This document shows, piece after piece, positions 44,994-53,836 of a stretch of DNA of 64,000 bases (the first letter of the stretch is position 1; the number at the start of each line of letters is the position of its first letter). The DNA lies in assembly GCA_965221505.1 (NCBI GenBank), contig CBDCSI010000002.1:1302001-1366000 (forward strand), given 5' to 3'. A program made the position numbers and the translations under genes. The notes below the pieces were generated by a model, which saw only the letters and a program-made list of their open reading frames with translations, ran no database searches and was not told where the DNA came from. Source of the stretch: CAZPXZ01 sp965221505 (GTDB taxonomy: Bacteria; Pseudomonadota; Alphaproteobacteria; Rhodobacterales; CAZPXZ01).

Positions 44994-45602
44994 GTGATCG
45001 AGACGCTCGCTCTCGCGGCGTTCGTCTGCCGAACGGCGGGGCATGCGGGGCGGTGCGCCCGGACGACGCTGTGCGCGGCCTTTCTCGCCGGCGCGGCGCT
45101 TTCCGGGCAGGCTGCGAACGCGGACGAGGGGGAGCGGGAAGACTGGCAACAGGCGCTCGCCAACTGCATCGCCATGACGGGAACCGCGCCGGAGACCGCG
45201 TCCGGGCGCGAACTGCCCCGGTTCGTCAGCCTGCGGTTCGGAACCGTGAACCTGCGGCAGGGACCCGGCGACGACTATCGGATCAACTGGGTCTACAAGC
45301 GCAAGGGGATGCCGCTATTGGTCATTGCGGAGCACGACAATTGGCGGAGGGTTTGCGACTTCGAGGAGACGACCGGATGGATCCACCGCTCGCAGCTGAT
45401 GGCGGTGCAGAGCGTGATGGTGATGCGGAATCCGACCTGGCTTCGAACGCTGCACGAGGCGGACGCGCGGGTGTTGGGGCGGGTCGGGGTCGGCGACCTT
45501 CTGCGCCTGGAGCGCCGACACCGGGGATGGTGCCTGGTGGGGACGGGCGGATTGATGGGCTGGACGCCGAAGACCAATCTCTGGGGCGTGCTGCCGGAGT
45601 AG
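44994..45602 (+). CDS. Secreted bacterial SH3-domain protein
   Basis: A GTG at 44994 opens 202 aa. An export signal (CARTTLCAAFLAGAALSGQAANA, about 22-44) precedes two SH3-like repeats: one at about 75-130 (FVSLRFGTVNLRQGPGDDYRINW ... GWIHRSQL) and a degenerate one at about 135-200 ending GWTPKTNLWGVLPE. Such periplasmic SH3 proteins bind peptidoglycan or assist cell-wall enzymes. The second start at MTTLC-like positions is not supported. It faces the convergent Fur gene. Confidence 0.85.
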   Translation: MIETLALAAFVCRTAGHAGRCARTTLCAAFLAGAALSGQAANADEGEREDWQQALANCIAMTGTAPETASGRELPRFVSLRFGTVNLRQGPGDDYRINWVYKRKGMPLLVIAEHDNWRRVCDFEETTGWIHRSQLMAVQSVMVMRNPTWLRTLHEADARVLGRVGVGDLLRLERRHRGWCLVGTGGLMGWTPKTNLWGVLPE

Positions 45603-45631
45603 CCGGCAGAACCGGCCGTCGGGAACGGGCG

Positions 45632-46054
45632 CTACGCGCTCTCGGAGACCCGGATGACGACGTCCACGCTCTCGATGCGCGTTCCTCGCGGCGGGGTCGG
45701 CAGTTGGCGGATGTCGACGGAACGGTCGGGCGCGTCCTCGATGCGTCCGCTGGATTCCCAGAAGAAATGGGCATGGTCGTCGGTGCGCGTATCGAAATAG
45801 GACCGGTCGGGACCGACCCGGATCTCGCGGAGCAGGCCGACGTTCGCGAACAGGTGCAGCGCATTGTAGACGGTGGCCGCCGAGACCGGCTCGCCGGCCG
45901 CCTGCGCCGCCTCGCGCAGCGACTCGGCCGTGACGTGCCGGTTTCGCCCGTCCCCGATCAGCAGGTCTGCGAGCGCGAGCCTCTGGCGGGTTACCCGGAC
46001 GCCGCCCCGCGTCAACCAATCGCGGGCGGCGCTGTCCGATCCGTAGGGTTTCAT
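45632..46054 (-). CDS. Fur family regulator, Irr-like
   Basis: The start at 46054 (MKPYGSDSAARDW) gives 140 aa; the longer frame adds 10 residues without an RBS. The N-terminal winged helix (GGVRVTRQRLALADLL, then VSAATVYNALHLF at about 60-72) matches Fur/Irr. The dimer domain has HAHFFWE where Fur would carry HHxH and Irr an HHHFF motif, and it lacks the CxxC zinc pairs of classic Fur. This suggests the heme/iron-responsive Irr branch that is typical of alphaproteobacteria. It may regulate itself: a TATAAT box and short inverted repeat lie just upstream. Confidence 0.85.
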   Translation of the reverse strand: MKPYGSDSAARDWLTRGGVRVTRQRLALADLLIGDGRNRHVTAESLREAAQAAGEPVSAATVYNALHLFANVGLLREIRVGPDRSYFDTRTDDHAHFFWESSGRIEDAPDRSVDIRQLPTPPRGTRIESVDVVIRVSESA

Positions 46055-46504
46055 GATCGGCTTCCCTGGATGACTAATCTGCAATTATAGTCGATTGGAC
46101 TCGATCGTGCAGAAGGAAGCCGGCGCGAATTCGACGGTTCGATCGAGGGAGCGCGGTATCGTTGCAGCGTGGAGGGGATCAGGCTCGGGTCCGCTGGGGT
46201 CTCGAGCGTCGGGTCGCTCGGGCGGAGTGTCGACGCCCGGGCCGTCGGAGAGCTTAGTCCCCCACAGGGGGCTGAGTTCGGTCGGCTTCGGTGCCGGACG
46301 GTCGCCCGGCCGAGGCATAGCGCGCCGGGGCGAGGTGCGGCAGGTCGCAAACTGATCGGGACTTCCGCTTCGCTGTCCGGCAGGTGCGGTCGGTCTTGCG
46401 CGCGGGAGGCGGTCGCCGGCATGCCGGCCGGGACGTGGTCGGCGCATCCCAGGATTCGAGGAATCGGTGCGGTTCCAGGTGTGCACAGGCCGGAGGGCAA
46501 TGCG
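46055..46504. other. Divergent region between the Irr-like gene and the phosphotransferase
   Basis: The left end holds the Irr-like gene's promoter elements; the rest is GC-rich with no supported gene. An open plus-strand frame continues upstream of the phosphotransferase through 46169 but shows no protein pattern before about 46505. Confidence 0.4.
46072..46092 (-). promoter_or_regulatory. Candidate -10 box with overlapping inverted repeat upstream of the Irr-like gene
   Basis: Reading the minus strand, TATAAT lies at 46089-46084, 30 bp before the start codon. GACTA (46072-46076) and TAGTC (46088-46092) form an 11-spaced inverted repeat overlapping it. No good -35 hexamer is seen. An autoregulatory operator is a guess. 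Confidence 0.3.
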
Positions 46505-47509
46505 TTGAGCGCGGACGGTCTGGTTCATGCAGCGCTTCTCGCCGGACTGCAGGATCTCGCCGACCGCTCCCTCGTACGCTGGGAGGCGAGTTCGGGCGGC
46601 AGGGCGCGCCTGATCAATCTCTCGGAGAACGCGACCTATCGAGTCGAGGCGCCCGGGCGTCCGGATACTGCGTTGCGAATACATCGGGAGGGCTACAGCT
46701 CCATGCGCGCGATCCGGTCGGAACTCGCCTGGATGACCGCCATACGGGAAGAGACCGGGATCGTCACGCCGGAGCCGATCACGGACCGGGAAGGGAGACG
46801 AATCCTGGAGGGGGCGACTCCGCTCCTGCCCCGTCCCAGGCACATGGTCCTCTTTCGCTGGATCGAGGGTCGCGAACCGGACGAGACGGAAGACCTATCG
46901 GCGCACTTTCGGGAACTTGGCCGAATCACCGCCCGGTTGCATCTTCATGCCGTCGGCTGGGTCCCGCCGGCGGGGTTCGAGCGTCGGGTCTGGAATCTGG
47001 ATACGTTCTTCGGCGCCCGGTCGCATTGGGGAGACTGGCGGAAAGCCCCGCGGGTGGATGCGGCGATCGCGAGCACCCTCGAACGGGCGGAGACTGTGCT
47101 GGTCCGGCGGCTCGAGGCGTACGGCTCCGGCGTAGAGCGGTACGGACTTGTGCACGCCGACCTGCGGCTCGCAAACCTGTTGATCCACGAGGGCGATACC
47201 AGGGTTCTCGACTTCGACGATTGCGGGATCACCTGGCGCCTCTACGATCTCGCAGCGGCGCTCTCCTTCATCGAGGACCATCCGGCGAGGGACGAGTTGA
47301 TCGCGTCCTGGCTCCTGGGGTACGAGCGCGTACGGCCGCTCGGGGAAGCGGACAAGGCAGAGATTCCGAGCTTCGTCCTGTTGCGCCGTATGGCGCTCCT
47401 GGCGTGGATCGGCTCGCACGCCGACACGGATCTCGCGAAAGGGCACGCGCCCAAGTTCGCCGAGGGCACCCGCAAGCTCGCGAGCGCATATCTCGCCGAG
47501 TTCGCGTAG
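46505..47509 (+). CDS. Phosphotransferase enzyme family protein (APH/choline-kinase-like)
   Basis: A TTG start at 46505 preceded by CGGAGGGCAATGCG gives 334 aa; longer upstream frames have no protein pattern. Kinase-like features are LINLSENATYRVEA at about 35-48 (nucleotide loop), the catalytic HxD in YGLVHADLRLANLL at about 212-225 and the metal Asp in VLDFDDCG at about 231-238. This group phosphorylates small metabolites (homoserine, aminoglycosides, choline-like alcohols) or acts in Ser/Thr kinase roles. Homoserine-kinase-like RdoA or SrkA types are possible. No operon partner is present. Confidence 0.85.
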   Translation: MSADGLVHAALLAGLQDLADRSLVRWEASSGGRARLINLSENATYRVEAPGRPDTALRIHREGYSSMRAIRSELAWMTAIREETGIVTPEPITDREGRRILEGATPLLPRPRHMVLFRWIEGREPDETEDLSAHFRELGRITARLHLHAVGWVPPAGFERRVWNLDTFFGARSHWGDWRKAPRVDAAIASTLERAETVLVRRLEAYGSGVERYGLVHADLRLANLLIHEGDTRVLDFDDCGITWRLYDLAAALSFIEDHPARDELIASWLLGYERVRPLGEADKAEIPSFVLLRRMALLAWIGSHADTDLAKGHAPKFAEGTRKLASAYLAEFA

Positions 47510-47666
47510 TTGCGGGCACGGCGTTCGCCGGAAGGCCGAAGCCGGTTCCGTTCGGAAACGACCGGCGCAGGAGACACTCCGGAGACGTCCGATCCCGGAT
47601 GCGCGCTGCACCCGTCGCTTGCTTCGCGTGACCGGGGCGGCGGTCAGTCGGACGTCGTTCCTGGGG

Positions 47667-48842
47667 TCAAGCGCACGGCGAGCCGTCGGGGGAACTCCGA
47701 AACCGCTCCGGCGAACATGGTTCGATATCGAAGGGGGGATCTCGCCCGAGCAGGAGATCCGCCGCGGCCCGCCCGAGCAGGGGTCCGAGCGTGTATCCCG
47801 CATCGCCGGGAACGGCGACCATGACCCGATCGTGTCCCGGCAACGCACCCAGAACGGTCCCGCCGTCGGACACGGTGTGCAGCCCCGCCCAGCTACGGAG
47901 GATTCGAAGGGACCGGATCGCAGGGACGATCCTGCCTGCCAGCGCGAGGTTTCCGACAAGACTGCGCTCGAGAATTTGCGGCACGCCGTCGCCGGGCGTC
48001 CAGTCGGCCGGCCAGCCGCCCCCGACGACGATCTGGCCGGCGGAGAATTGCTTGAAGGTGATCGGCGTGCTGGCGTGCTGGATCAGGTGCCGAATTCGGG
48101 GACGGCACGGCTCCGTGACGTTCATGTGAAGCGCTTCGAAGCGAGCCGGGACGTTCACGCCGACGCTGCCGGCGAGCGCTTCGGTTCCCCAGCCCGCGGC
48201 GACGAGGATTCGCTCCGCCTTCCGCGTCCGACCGGATTCCAGACGAAGCGTCCCTCGGTCCGGTTCCAGAGCGGCCACGCGGGCCCGGCGGATCGGGACG
48301 CCGGCTTCGTGCACCAGTCGGCGAATCTTTGCGTTTGCCATGAGCGGATTGACCTTGCCTTCGTCGCGGCAGAGTTCGGCCCCCATCACCCGCGGCCCCA
48401 GCCAAGGCGCAATTCGGTCCAGCGCCGCACGGTCCAGGATGTCGACGTCCACTCCCTGTCGGCGTTCCCGTTCCGCTTTCCGGTGCAGAAACGCAAGCTG
48501 CGCTTCGTCCTCGGCGACCATCAGACCGCCTTCCTTGACCAGCTCGACGCCGCCGAGTTCCCGGTCGAGATCCTCCCAGGCCCGAACCGCTTGCAGATAG
48601 AGGGGCAGCGCGGCTTCGACCTTCGGCATCAATTCCGGAAAGAGGTGCAGGAGTCTGCTTTGCAGCTGCACGTGCAGGCTTCCGGCGTTGCTGTCGGTTC
48701 CCGACGGTTCGCCGGCATCCAGGAGCTCGACCCGAGCGCCGTCGCGGGCGAGTTCCAGCGCGGCCAGCATCCCGGTAATTCCGGCGCCGACGACCGCGAT
48801 GTCCACCGGACCGGTGCCGTCCGATCCGTTAGGCGTCCGCAT
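47667..48842 (-). CDS. FAD-dependent oxidoreductase, DAO family (glycine oxidase/opine-oxidase subunit B type)
   Basis: The 391-aa protein starts at 48842, 14 bp inside the upstream gene's end. It has the dinucleotide motif IAVVGAGITGMLAALELA at about 16-33, a DAO-fold body, and a C-terminal FAD loop GDAGYTLGPLLGRAAADLLLG at about 350-370. The pairing with a preceding 2Fe-2S/FAD protein is that of HcnBC and OoxAB. Together they would oxidise an amino acid, opine or hydroxyproline-like amine with electrons passing to a quinone. The exact substrate is open. Confidence 0.85.
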   Translation of the reverse strand: MRTPNGSDGTGPVDIAVVGAGITGMLAALELARDGARVELLDAGEPSGTDSNAGSLHVQLQSRLLHLFPELMPKVEAALPLYLQAVRAWEDLDRELGGVELVKEGGLMVAEDEAQLAFLHRKAERERRQGVDVDILDRAALDRIAPWLGPRVMGAELCRDEGKVNPLMANAKIRRLVHEAGVPIRRARVAALEPDRGTLRLESGRTRKAERILVAAGWGTEALAGSVGVNVPARFEALHMNVTEPCRPRIRHLIQHASTPITFKQFSAGQIVVGGGWPADWTPGDGVPQILERSLVGNLALAGRIVPAIRSLRILRSWAGLHTVSDGGTVLGALPGHDRVMVAVPGDAGYTLGPLLGRAAADLLLGRDPPFDIEPCSPERFRSSPDGSPCA

Positions 48843-50529
48843 GTTCCGCGTCGTCGGAGGCCGCTTCCGCCGCCAGTACAGCCTCGATCGGAACGGGCTT
48901 GACGGGGGGACGCGGTGCGAAGAACGTGCGCTCGTCGACAGGCCGTCCCTGGAGTAGCGCCAGATACGGTGCCAGGACGTGCGCGCAATAGCGTCCCTGG
49001 CAGGCGCCCATCCCGGCGCGAGTCTCGCGCTTGAGGGAGCCAATTCCCATCTCCTCCCGCTCCGCGGCGGCTCGGAGTTCCGAAGCCGTAACCTCTTCGC
49101 AGCGGCAGACCAGCGCATCGGGGTCGATGTCCTCGAGACGCTGGCGCGGCGCTTCGAACAGGTCCCAGAGCGCCGATTGAAACCGCCGGTGCCGCATCAG
49201 CCGGGACCTGGTAGCGCGGAGATCGCCCACGGGTCTTCCGCTCACGCGCTCGCCGGCCGCACTTCCCGCAATTCGGCCCTCCTCCCGGGCCGCGGGCGCG
49301 CCGCCGAGGCCGCAGCAGTCCCCGATCGCAAACACGCCCGGAACTGTGGTCTCCAGATCTGCCGAGCGAACCGGAACCAGTTGCCCTTGCCGGTCGTCGT
49401 AGTTCATCTCGGCGCCCAGGAGCCGAAGGATTTCGTTCTGCGGGTGGAACCCCTCGTTTATGCAGACGGCGTCGACTTCCAGCGAGGCGGTGCGTCCGTC
49501 GGACGAGCGAGCGTGAACGCGCAGGCCTTCCGCCGCCTTCTCGATTCCCGTCAGGACCGTGTCGAAGCGTAGTCCGGCGCCCTTCGCGCGCAGCCAACCC
49601 GCCATGCCCAATCCCGCAAGGGTGAGGCCGGGGTCGGACATCGTCATGCGCGCGACCGCAGTCATGCGTCGTCCGGGAGGGGGCGCCGCCTCGGCGATCA
49701 AGGGAACCCTGGCGCCGCCGCGCATGACTTCGCGTGCTACCTGGAGGTTGAGCGGACCGTTTCCGGCGAAAGCGACCCGCGCTCCAGGGAGAACGCGGTA
49801 GCTTCGCCACAGGGTCTGGGCCGCACCGGTGGTCATGACGCCGGGCAGATCCCAGCCCGGAATCATGCGCGGTCGCTCGTACGCCCCGGTTGCGACGACG
49901 AGTACGCGGGGCCGGATTACCAGGTCGCCCTCCCGCGTTCGCGCGTAGACGACCGGACCGTCGAATGCGCCCCATACCTCTGCGCCCGGTACGAGTTCCG
50001 CGCCCGACTGGAGCGCGGCGTCGATCAGTTTGGCGCCGGCCCGCTGCTGGCGGTCCAGCGGTCCCGGACCGCCTCCGACCGCCGTCTGCTTATAGAACTG
50101 ACCCCCGTGAACGTGACGTTCGTCCAAAACCAAGACTTCGGCGCCCGACTTCCTCGCTGAAATCGCGGCCGCGAGGCCGCCGACCCCGGCCCCGAGGATC
50201 AGTATGTCTGGCGCCGCCTGACGGGCGGGCGGCGGAAGGGAATCGGATTCGGAGTTGGCGGCCAAGAGGTCCGGGAAAGCCGACTGGCGTCGCACGGAGA
50301 GACCGGGGCGTGCGGGTTCCATGCAAGCGCGGCGGCTGGGGACTCCGTCGATCTCCACCAGGCAGTCCTGGCACACACCCATTCCGCAGAACATGCCGCG
50401 GTTGCGAGTTGACCGGGTCTCCCGGAGCTCGCGAACGCCGGCTCCGGTCAGTGCTGCGACGACGGACTGGCCGACGCGAGCAGCGACCGGCCGCCCCTCG
50501 AACGATATGTGGAACGGGCCAGAGTCCAT
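48829..50529 (-). CDS. Fused HcnA-HcnB-like protein: 2Fe-2S + FAD oxidoreductase + BFD-like 2Fe-2S domain
   Basis: The 566-aa protein fuses parts that are separate in hcnABC operons. Residues about 1-75 are a small 2Fe-2S domain (Cys48, Cys53, Cys56, Cys69 in CGMGVCQDC...RRAC, like HcnA). An FAD/NAD fold follows (ILGAGVGG at about 111-118; GVFAIGDCCGLGG at about 405-417). A C-terminal BFD-like domain has CRCEEVT near 470 and GACQGRYC near 505. It is translated with the downstream DAO-fold gene (14-bp overlap). HcnABC makes cyanide from glycine, but this fused form is commoner in amine or hydroxyproline oxidase complexes. Confidence 0.85.
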   Translation of the reverse strand: MDSGPFHISFEGRPVAARVGQSVVAALTGAGVRELRETRSTRNRGMFCGMGVCQDCLVEIDGVPSRRACMEPARPGLSVRRQSAFPDLLAANSESDSLPPPARQAAPDILILGAGVGGLAAAISARKSGAEVLVLDERHVHGGQFYKQTAVGGGPGPLDRQQRAGAKLIDAALQSGAELVPGAEVWGAFDGPVVYARTREGDLVIRPRVLVVATGAYERPRMIPGWDLPGVMTTGAAQTLWRSYRVLPGARVAFAGNGPLNLQVAREVMRGGARVPLIAEAAPPPGRRMTAVARMTMSDPGLTLAGLGMAGWLRAKGAGLRFDTVLTGIEKAAEGLRVHARSSDGRTASLEVDAVCINEGFHPQNEILRLLGAEMNYDDRQGQLVPVRSADLETTVPGVFAIGDCCGLGGAPAAREEGRIAGSAAGERVSGRPVGDLRATRSRLMRHRRFQSALWDLFEAPRQRLEDIDPDALVCRCEEVTASELRAAAEREEMGIGSLKRETRAGMGACQGRYCAHVLAPYLALLQGRPVDERTFFAPRPPVKPVPIEAVLAAEAASDDAEHADA

Positions 50530-50858
50530 CCTCTTCTCCTAGGCGACGAGCCGTCGTGCCTCAACCGGAATCATAGGTCCAGGCGGAACGACGGGCGAGA
50601 CCGGGTGATCGACCATAGCGAGTGCGCTATCCTTAGGAGGTGAACCGCACGGTCGACACCGTATGTGTCGCGGTGGACGTCGAAGTCATGGCATTGCCGG
50701 TGGCGCCGCCCGACAGGGTGCTGAAGCTACCGGAGACGGCGGAGAATGTCGGAGTGTGGGGACGCTACGCGCACCGCATGCTCCAGGCATAACGAACGGA
50801 ATCCATGGGAGAGTCGGGTGCTTGCGACCGCGCGGTAACGGATGCGGCAGGTGACAGA
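50530..50858. other. Region between the oxidase operon and the broken antitoxin
   Basis: A strong Shine-Dalgarno-like CCTTAGGAGGTGA lies at 50630-50642 and opens a 50-codon plus-strand frame to about 50791 (GTG start overlapping the SD), with no recognisable domain. I do not call it a gene. The rest shows nothing. Confidence 0.35.
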
Positions 50859-51143
50859 ATGACGAGACTGAGCGATCTGAAGGCGCGCTTCATGGAAGAC
50901 CCGGAATTCCGAGAGGAGTATTCGCGCATCCACCACGAGTAAGCGGACATTGAGGCGCCGCTACGCCCCCGCCCGGCGACGAAAGAGACGCAGGCGGAAT
51001 CTGCTCAGCAGCTCGGTGCGACGCAGTCGGCCATCGTTCGACGGGAATTTGGCCGGGTGTGACTGCCGTTCAAGACCCTGCGCCAATTCGCCAAAGAAAC
51101 CGGGAATCGGTTGACGGTCGGCCATGCTTCCGAAGACGGCTGA
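50859..51143 (+). pseudogene. Broken XRE/HigA-like antitoxin (two in-frame stops)
   Basis: The 285-bp frame is the same length as the intact copy at 54419-54703 and starts likewise with M-T-x-LSDLKARF. It carries TAA at 50940-50942 and TGA at 51060-51062. The remaining wording (TQAESAQQLGATQSAIVRRE, FKTLRQFAKETGNRLTVG) is a helix-turn-helix antitoxin. It is followed by a helicase fragment, as its intact paralogue is followed by the full helicase locus. Confidence 0.85.
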
Positions 51144-51304
51144 CGGAGGCAGGGCGTTCGATATCCTTGACCGAGCCCGAAGTTCACTTTCTCGGACGAA
51201 GCGACGTGCGAGACCCAGCGTCGACCTACGGGTCGGTCAATCGACAGCTTTGCCCCGGAGTCTCGGACACGCCGGTAGCGCCAATGCGATGGTGTCCGGC
51301 GGAC

Positions 51305-51742
51305 TCAACCAGGCGACTGCGAGTCACGCAAGTTCATCCCGGCAATGAATCGAGACGGCCTTCGAACCCATCCGCGATACCGATTGGCGTGAGACACCAG
51401 CAGACGCCGGCGAGTGCGTGTGATCGCGACGAGAAAGGCCCTCCGTTCCTCTTCAAGCTCAGCCGGCCTAGCGTCTGGCTTGAGGTTCCGCCATGACGGA
51501 ATGATTGACTCTGCAGCTCCTACGAGCCAGACAACATCAAACTCGAGCCCCTCGGCTTCTTGAATCGTAAGTAGCCGAACTGCGTCGGCAAGAGGGGGAG
51601 GGTCCCCGGGTCGGAGTGCGATACCCTGAAGTAGTTCATCCAAATCCGGCAATTCTTCGCGTTCGTCGCGTTTGGCTCCGGCGGCGACTTCCCACGCTTC
51701 CTTGTCTTCCTCAGCGTCGCTGACAAGTCCCTCCTCGGACGC
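51305..51742 (-). pseudogene. C-terminal fragment of a UvrD-like helicase (paralogue of the GajB-like gene)
   Basis: About 145 codons read as the last quarter of the helicase at 57280-59199: SDAEEDKEAWE, LDELLQGIALRPGDPPP, LLTIQEAEGLEFD (motif V region, where the intact gene has HAAKGLEFD), and AITRTRRRLLVSHANRYRGWVRRPSRFIA. The first few codons of the open frame do not match. No upstream helicase domains are present, so it is a relic. QEAEG replaces the motif HAAKG, confirming loss of function. Confidence 0.85.
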
Positions 51743-51898
51743 GACGGTAGAGCATCGCATTTAGGACTTCCAGCCGAGGCGATTTCCTGCGCTCTCGCGA
51801 GGGGGTGCCGGTCATTCTCTGGGTCTCATGCGCGTTTCGCTACCGCTCATGCCAACGAATCCATCTCGGCCAAGGAATGAGTCGACATTGACGGAGAT

Positions 51899-52846
51899 TC
51901 ACGTTTCCGACTCTTTGGGTGTCCGACTGGGGAGTCTCTCAACGTCGATCTGGGCACTCTTCCGGTCCGGCTGTGCATCGCCCAGATGCATCAGGGGCAA
52001 GGGCATCGGGCTGTTGCCGTCGAGAAAATACAGCTTTGCGGCCGGGTCCTTCGCGATCGCTCGCAACGAGTCCAAGGCCTGCAGTCGGATGTAGCTCGGA
52101 TCCTCACCGATCGCGCGATTGAGTTGTTCGATCTCGTAGGCTTGCGCGTCAGCCAGAATCCTCCGCCGCTTTGCCTCCTCTTGCGCAGCGTTTCGCTCGG
52201 CTTCGGCCTCGACCACCTTCTGTTGTTGTTCGGTGCTGAAGCGGTCCAGCTCCGCCTTCTGCTTCTCCGCTTCCTGTTCACGCTGCTTCTTGGATTCGAT
52301 CGCCTCCGTGATGAACGGCGGAAGAGTGATGTCCAGGGCGAGCACGGCATCGACCAGGATGCCTTTGGGTTCGAGGAATTCCTGCAGACCGGCGAGCAGA
52401 TTCGCCTGCAGCATGTCATGCGTGGACTCCAGGAAGAAGTCCTCCGCCCGTTGCACCGTCTTTCCCTGTTCTCTGAGCAGAGAGCGCAGTTTTGGTATGA
52501 CGTGGACATTAAGGGCTTCGATCACCGTTCCGGTTTCGTCCACCATTCTGGGTACGGCATCTCCATCGATCCGGAATTGCACGGCGACCTCGATTCTGGT
52601 TTGCAACTGATCCTGGGTGGGAACGTTGACCGCCTCTTTATGGGATTTCTGACGAATGTCGTAGAGGTGCCACTGAAGGAAGGGGTTGACGGGATAGTGC
52701 ATTCCCGGCCGGTACGGTCTCGGTCGAACGTTGCCGTACAGCGATGCCGCGCTTACGTGTCCGGGCGGAACGATCATGTAGCATCTCAAAGCGATCGCGA
52801 TCAGAATAATGGCCGTCGCAAGCAGGATGGCGAGCGCCGTGTACAT
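51899..52846 (-). CDS. SPFH/band 7 domain membrane protein
   Basis: The ATG at 52846 follows AAAGGAGGAATTGCA; 315 aa. A single N-terminal membrane helix (residues 1-22) is followed by the SPFH domain (about 22-190, including VAVQFRID and LDITLPPFITEAIE) and a long coiled coil at about 190-250 (KKQREQEAEKQKAELDRFSTEQQQKV). It resembles HflC/prohibitin-type scaffolds that organise membrane complexes or proteases. It stands alone between a helicase relic and a low-coding stretch. No NfeD or HflK partner is adjacent. Confidence 0.88.
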   Translation of the reverse strand: MYTALAILLATAIILIAIALRCYMIVPPGHVSAASLYGNVRPRPYRPGMHYPVNPFLQWHLYDIRQKSHKEAVNVPTQDQLQTRIEVAVQFRIDGDAVPRMVDETGTVIEALNVHVIPKLRSLLREQGKTVQRAEDFFLESTHDMLQANLLAGLQEFLEPKGILVDAVLALDITLPPFITEAIESKKQREQEAEKQKAELDRFSTEQQQKVVEAEAERNAAQEEAKRRRILADAQAYEIEQLNRAIGEDPSYIRLQALDSLRAIAKDPAAKLYFLDGNSPMPLPLMHLGDAQPDRKSAQIDVERLPSRTPKESET

Positions 52847-53596
52847 TGCAATTCCTCCTTTCGCCATCCTCCACTGTCGGACCGAGGATCACCGTCGCCT
52901 TGGACTTGGTGCGGCGGGATGCCGGCCCGGTTCCGGCACGCCACCGACCAAGGCCGGAAATGCGGCCCAAGCCACGACCTCAGCGATGCCTCGGGCGGAC
53001 CTCCGACCGTCTGTCGACACGGTGTCATTCGACGGGCTGAAATCCCGACAACAATCGGGCCCATGGTTATTGGAATGATGCACCGTTTCGCTGATTGCGC
53101 AAGCGGGGAGCTCAGTCATGAATTCTTGATGATGGGCGACTGGTTGCTTCGTATTTTTCCTGCAATTGCAAGATGTTACGGTTCAATCGTTCAAATGTCG
53201 GCGCCATTGCGGAAGCGTGGAAATGTGGCGAGAGTGGCGGTCTCTGCACCGGGTGCATGCGATAACGTCCGGGACCGTGGTGCCGTGGTGCTGCGCAGTC
53301 CCCTCCGATTGCGGTTCCAATCAAATAACTTGGGTGCGCGTGACTTCGTTGCGGGTTTTCGGATCGCTGGGGGACATTGTGCAGAAATATGCGATCCCTG
53401 AAGGCAGACAGCCGACGCGACCGGAACAGATAGTCAGCCCTTACGCCGAGGCGACGTGGCGGGCGCGAAATTCGGTGTAACGCCAGCGTGCCGCGGTCTG
53501 CGGAAGAACCCGTTCCTGTGGTCAGTCCCTCGCCTATTGCAAGTAGACGACGAGGAAACTGACCTCGATACAGCGGTTGCCTCCCGACCGACGTCC
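52847..53596. other. Long weakly coding stretch
   Basis: This contains several short, conflicting frames. One minus-strand fragment of 31 codons (about 53112-53207, MAPTFERLNRNILQLQEKYE) looks protein-like and coiled-coil but has no partner. No toxin gene follows the Phd-like antitoxin on its 3' side, where a PIN or Doc toxin would be expected. The region may be decayed island DNA. Confidence 0.4.
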
Positions 53597-53836
53597 TCAG
53601 TAACGCTCGTCCCGGACTTCGCGAACCAGTTCGGCGGCCGAGCGTCCTGAACTAGGCATCGTCGCCCGAGACCCGGCAAGCTCCCGTAGCGGAAGGGGGT
53701 TCGTCGGCCGAACGGCGGTGATCAGGCGTGCGACCGCCTTGCCCCGACGGGTGATGATCGCCTCCCGTCCTGCCGCCGCCTCGTCGAGATGCTCGTCAAG
53801 GCGCACCCTCGCTTTAGCCAGACTGACCCTGATCAT
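53597..53836 (-). CDS. Phd/YefM family antitoxin, without a visible toxin
   Basis: The 79-aa protein matches Phd/YefM antitoxins: MIRVSLAKARVRLDEHLDEAAAGREAIITRRGKAVARLI is the DNA-binding fold, followed by a C-terminal tail ending SAAELVREVRDERY that normally wraps the toxin. A PIN-domain (VapC) or RelE/Doc toxin usually overlaps its stop. Downstream frames on the minus strand show none (no LDTS start, no conserved Asp). It may be an orphan left after loss of the toxin, or it may control another gene. Confidence 0.85.
   Translation of the reverse strand: MIRVSLAKARVRLDEHLDEAAAGREAIITRRGKAVARLITAVRPTNPLPLRELAGSRATMPSSGRSAAELVREVRDERY

Noticed and set aside
50640..50791. A 50-codon plus-strand frame after a strong AGGAGGTGA
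   Set aside because: The start codon overlaps the Shine-Dalgarno sequence and the peptide shows no recognisable motif or homologue that I know.
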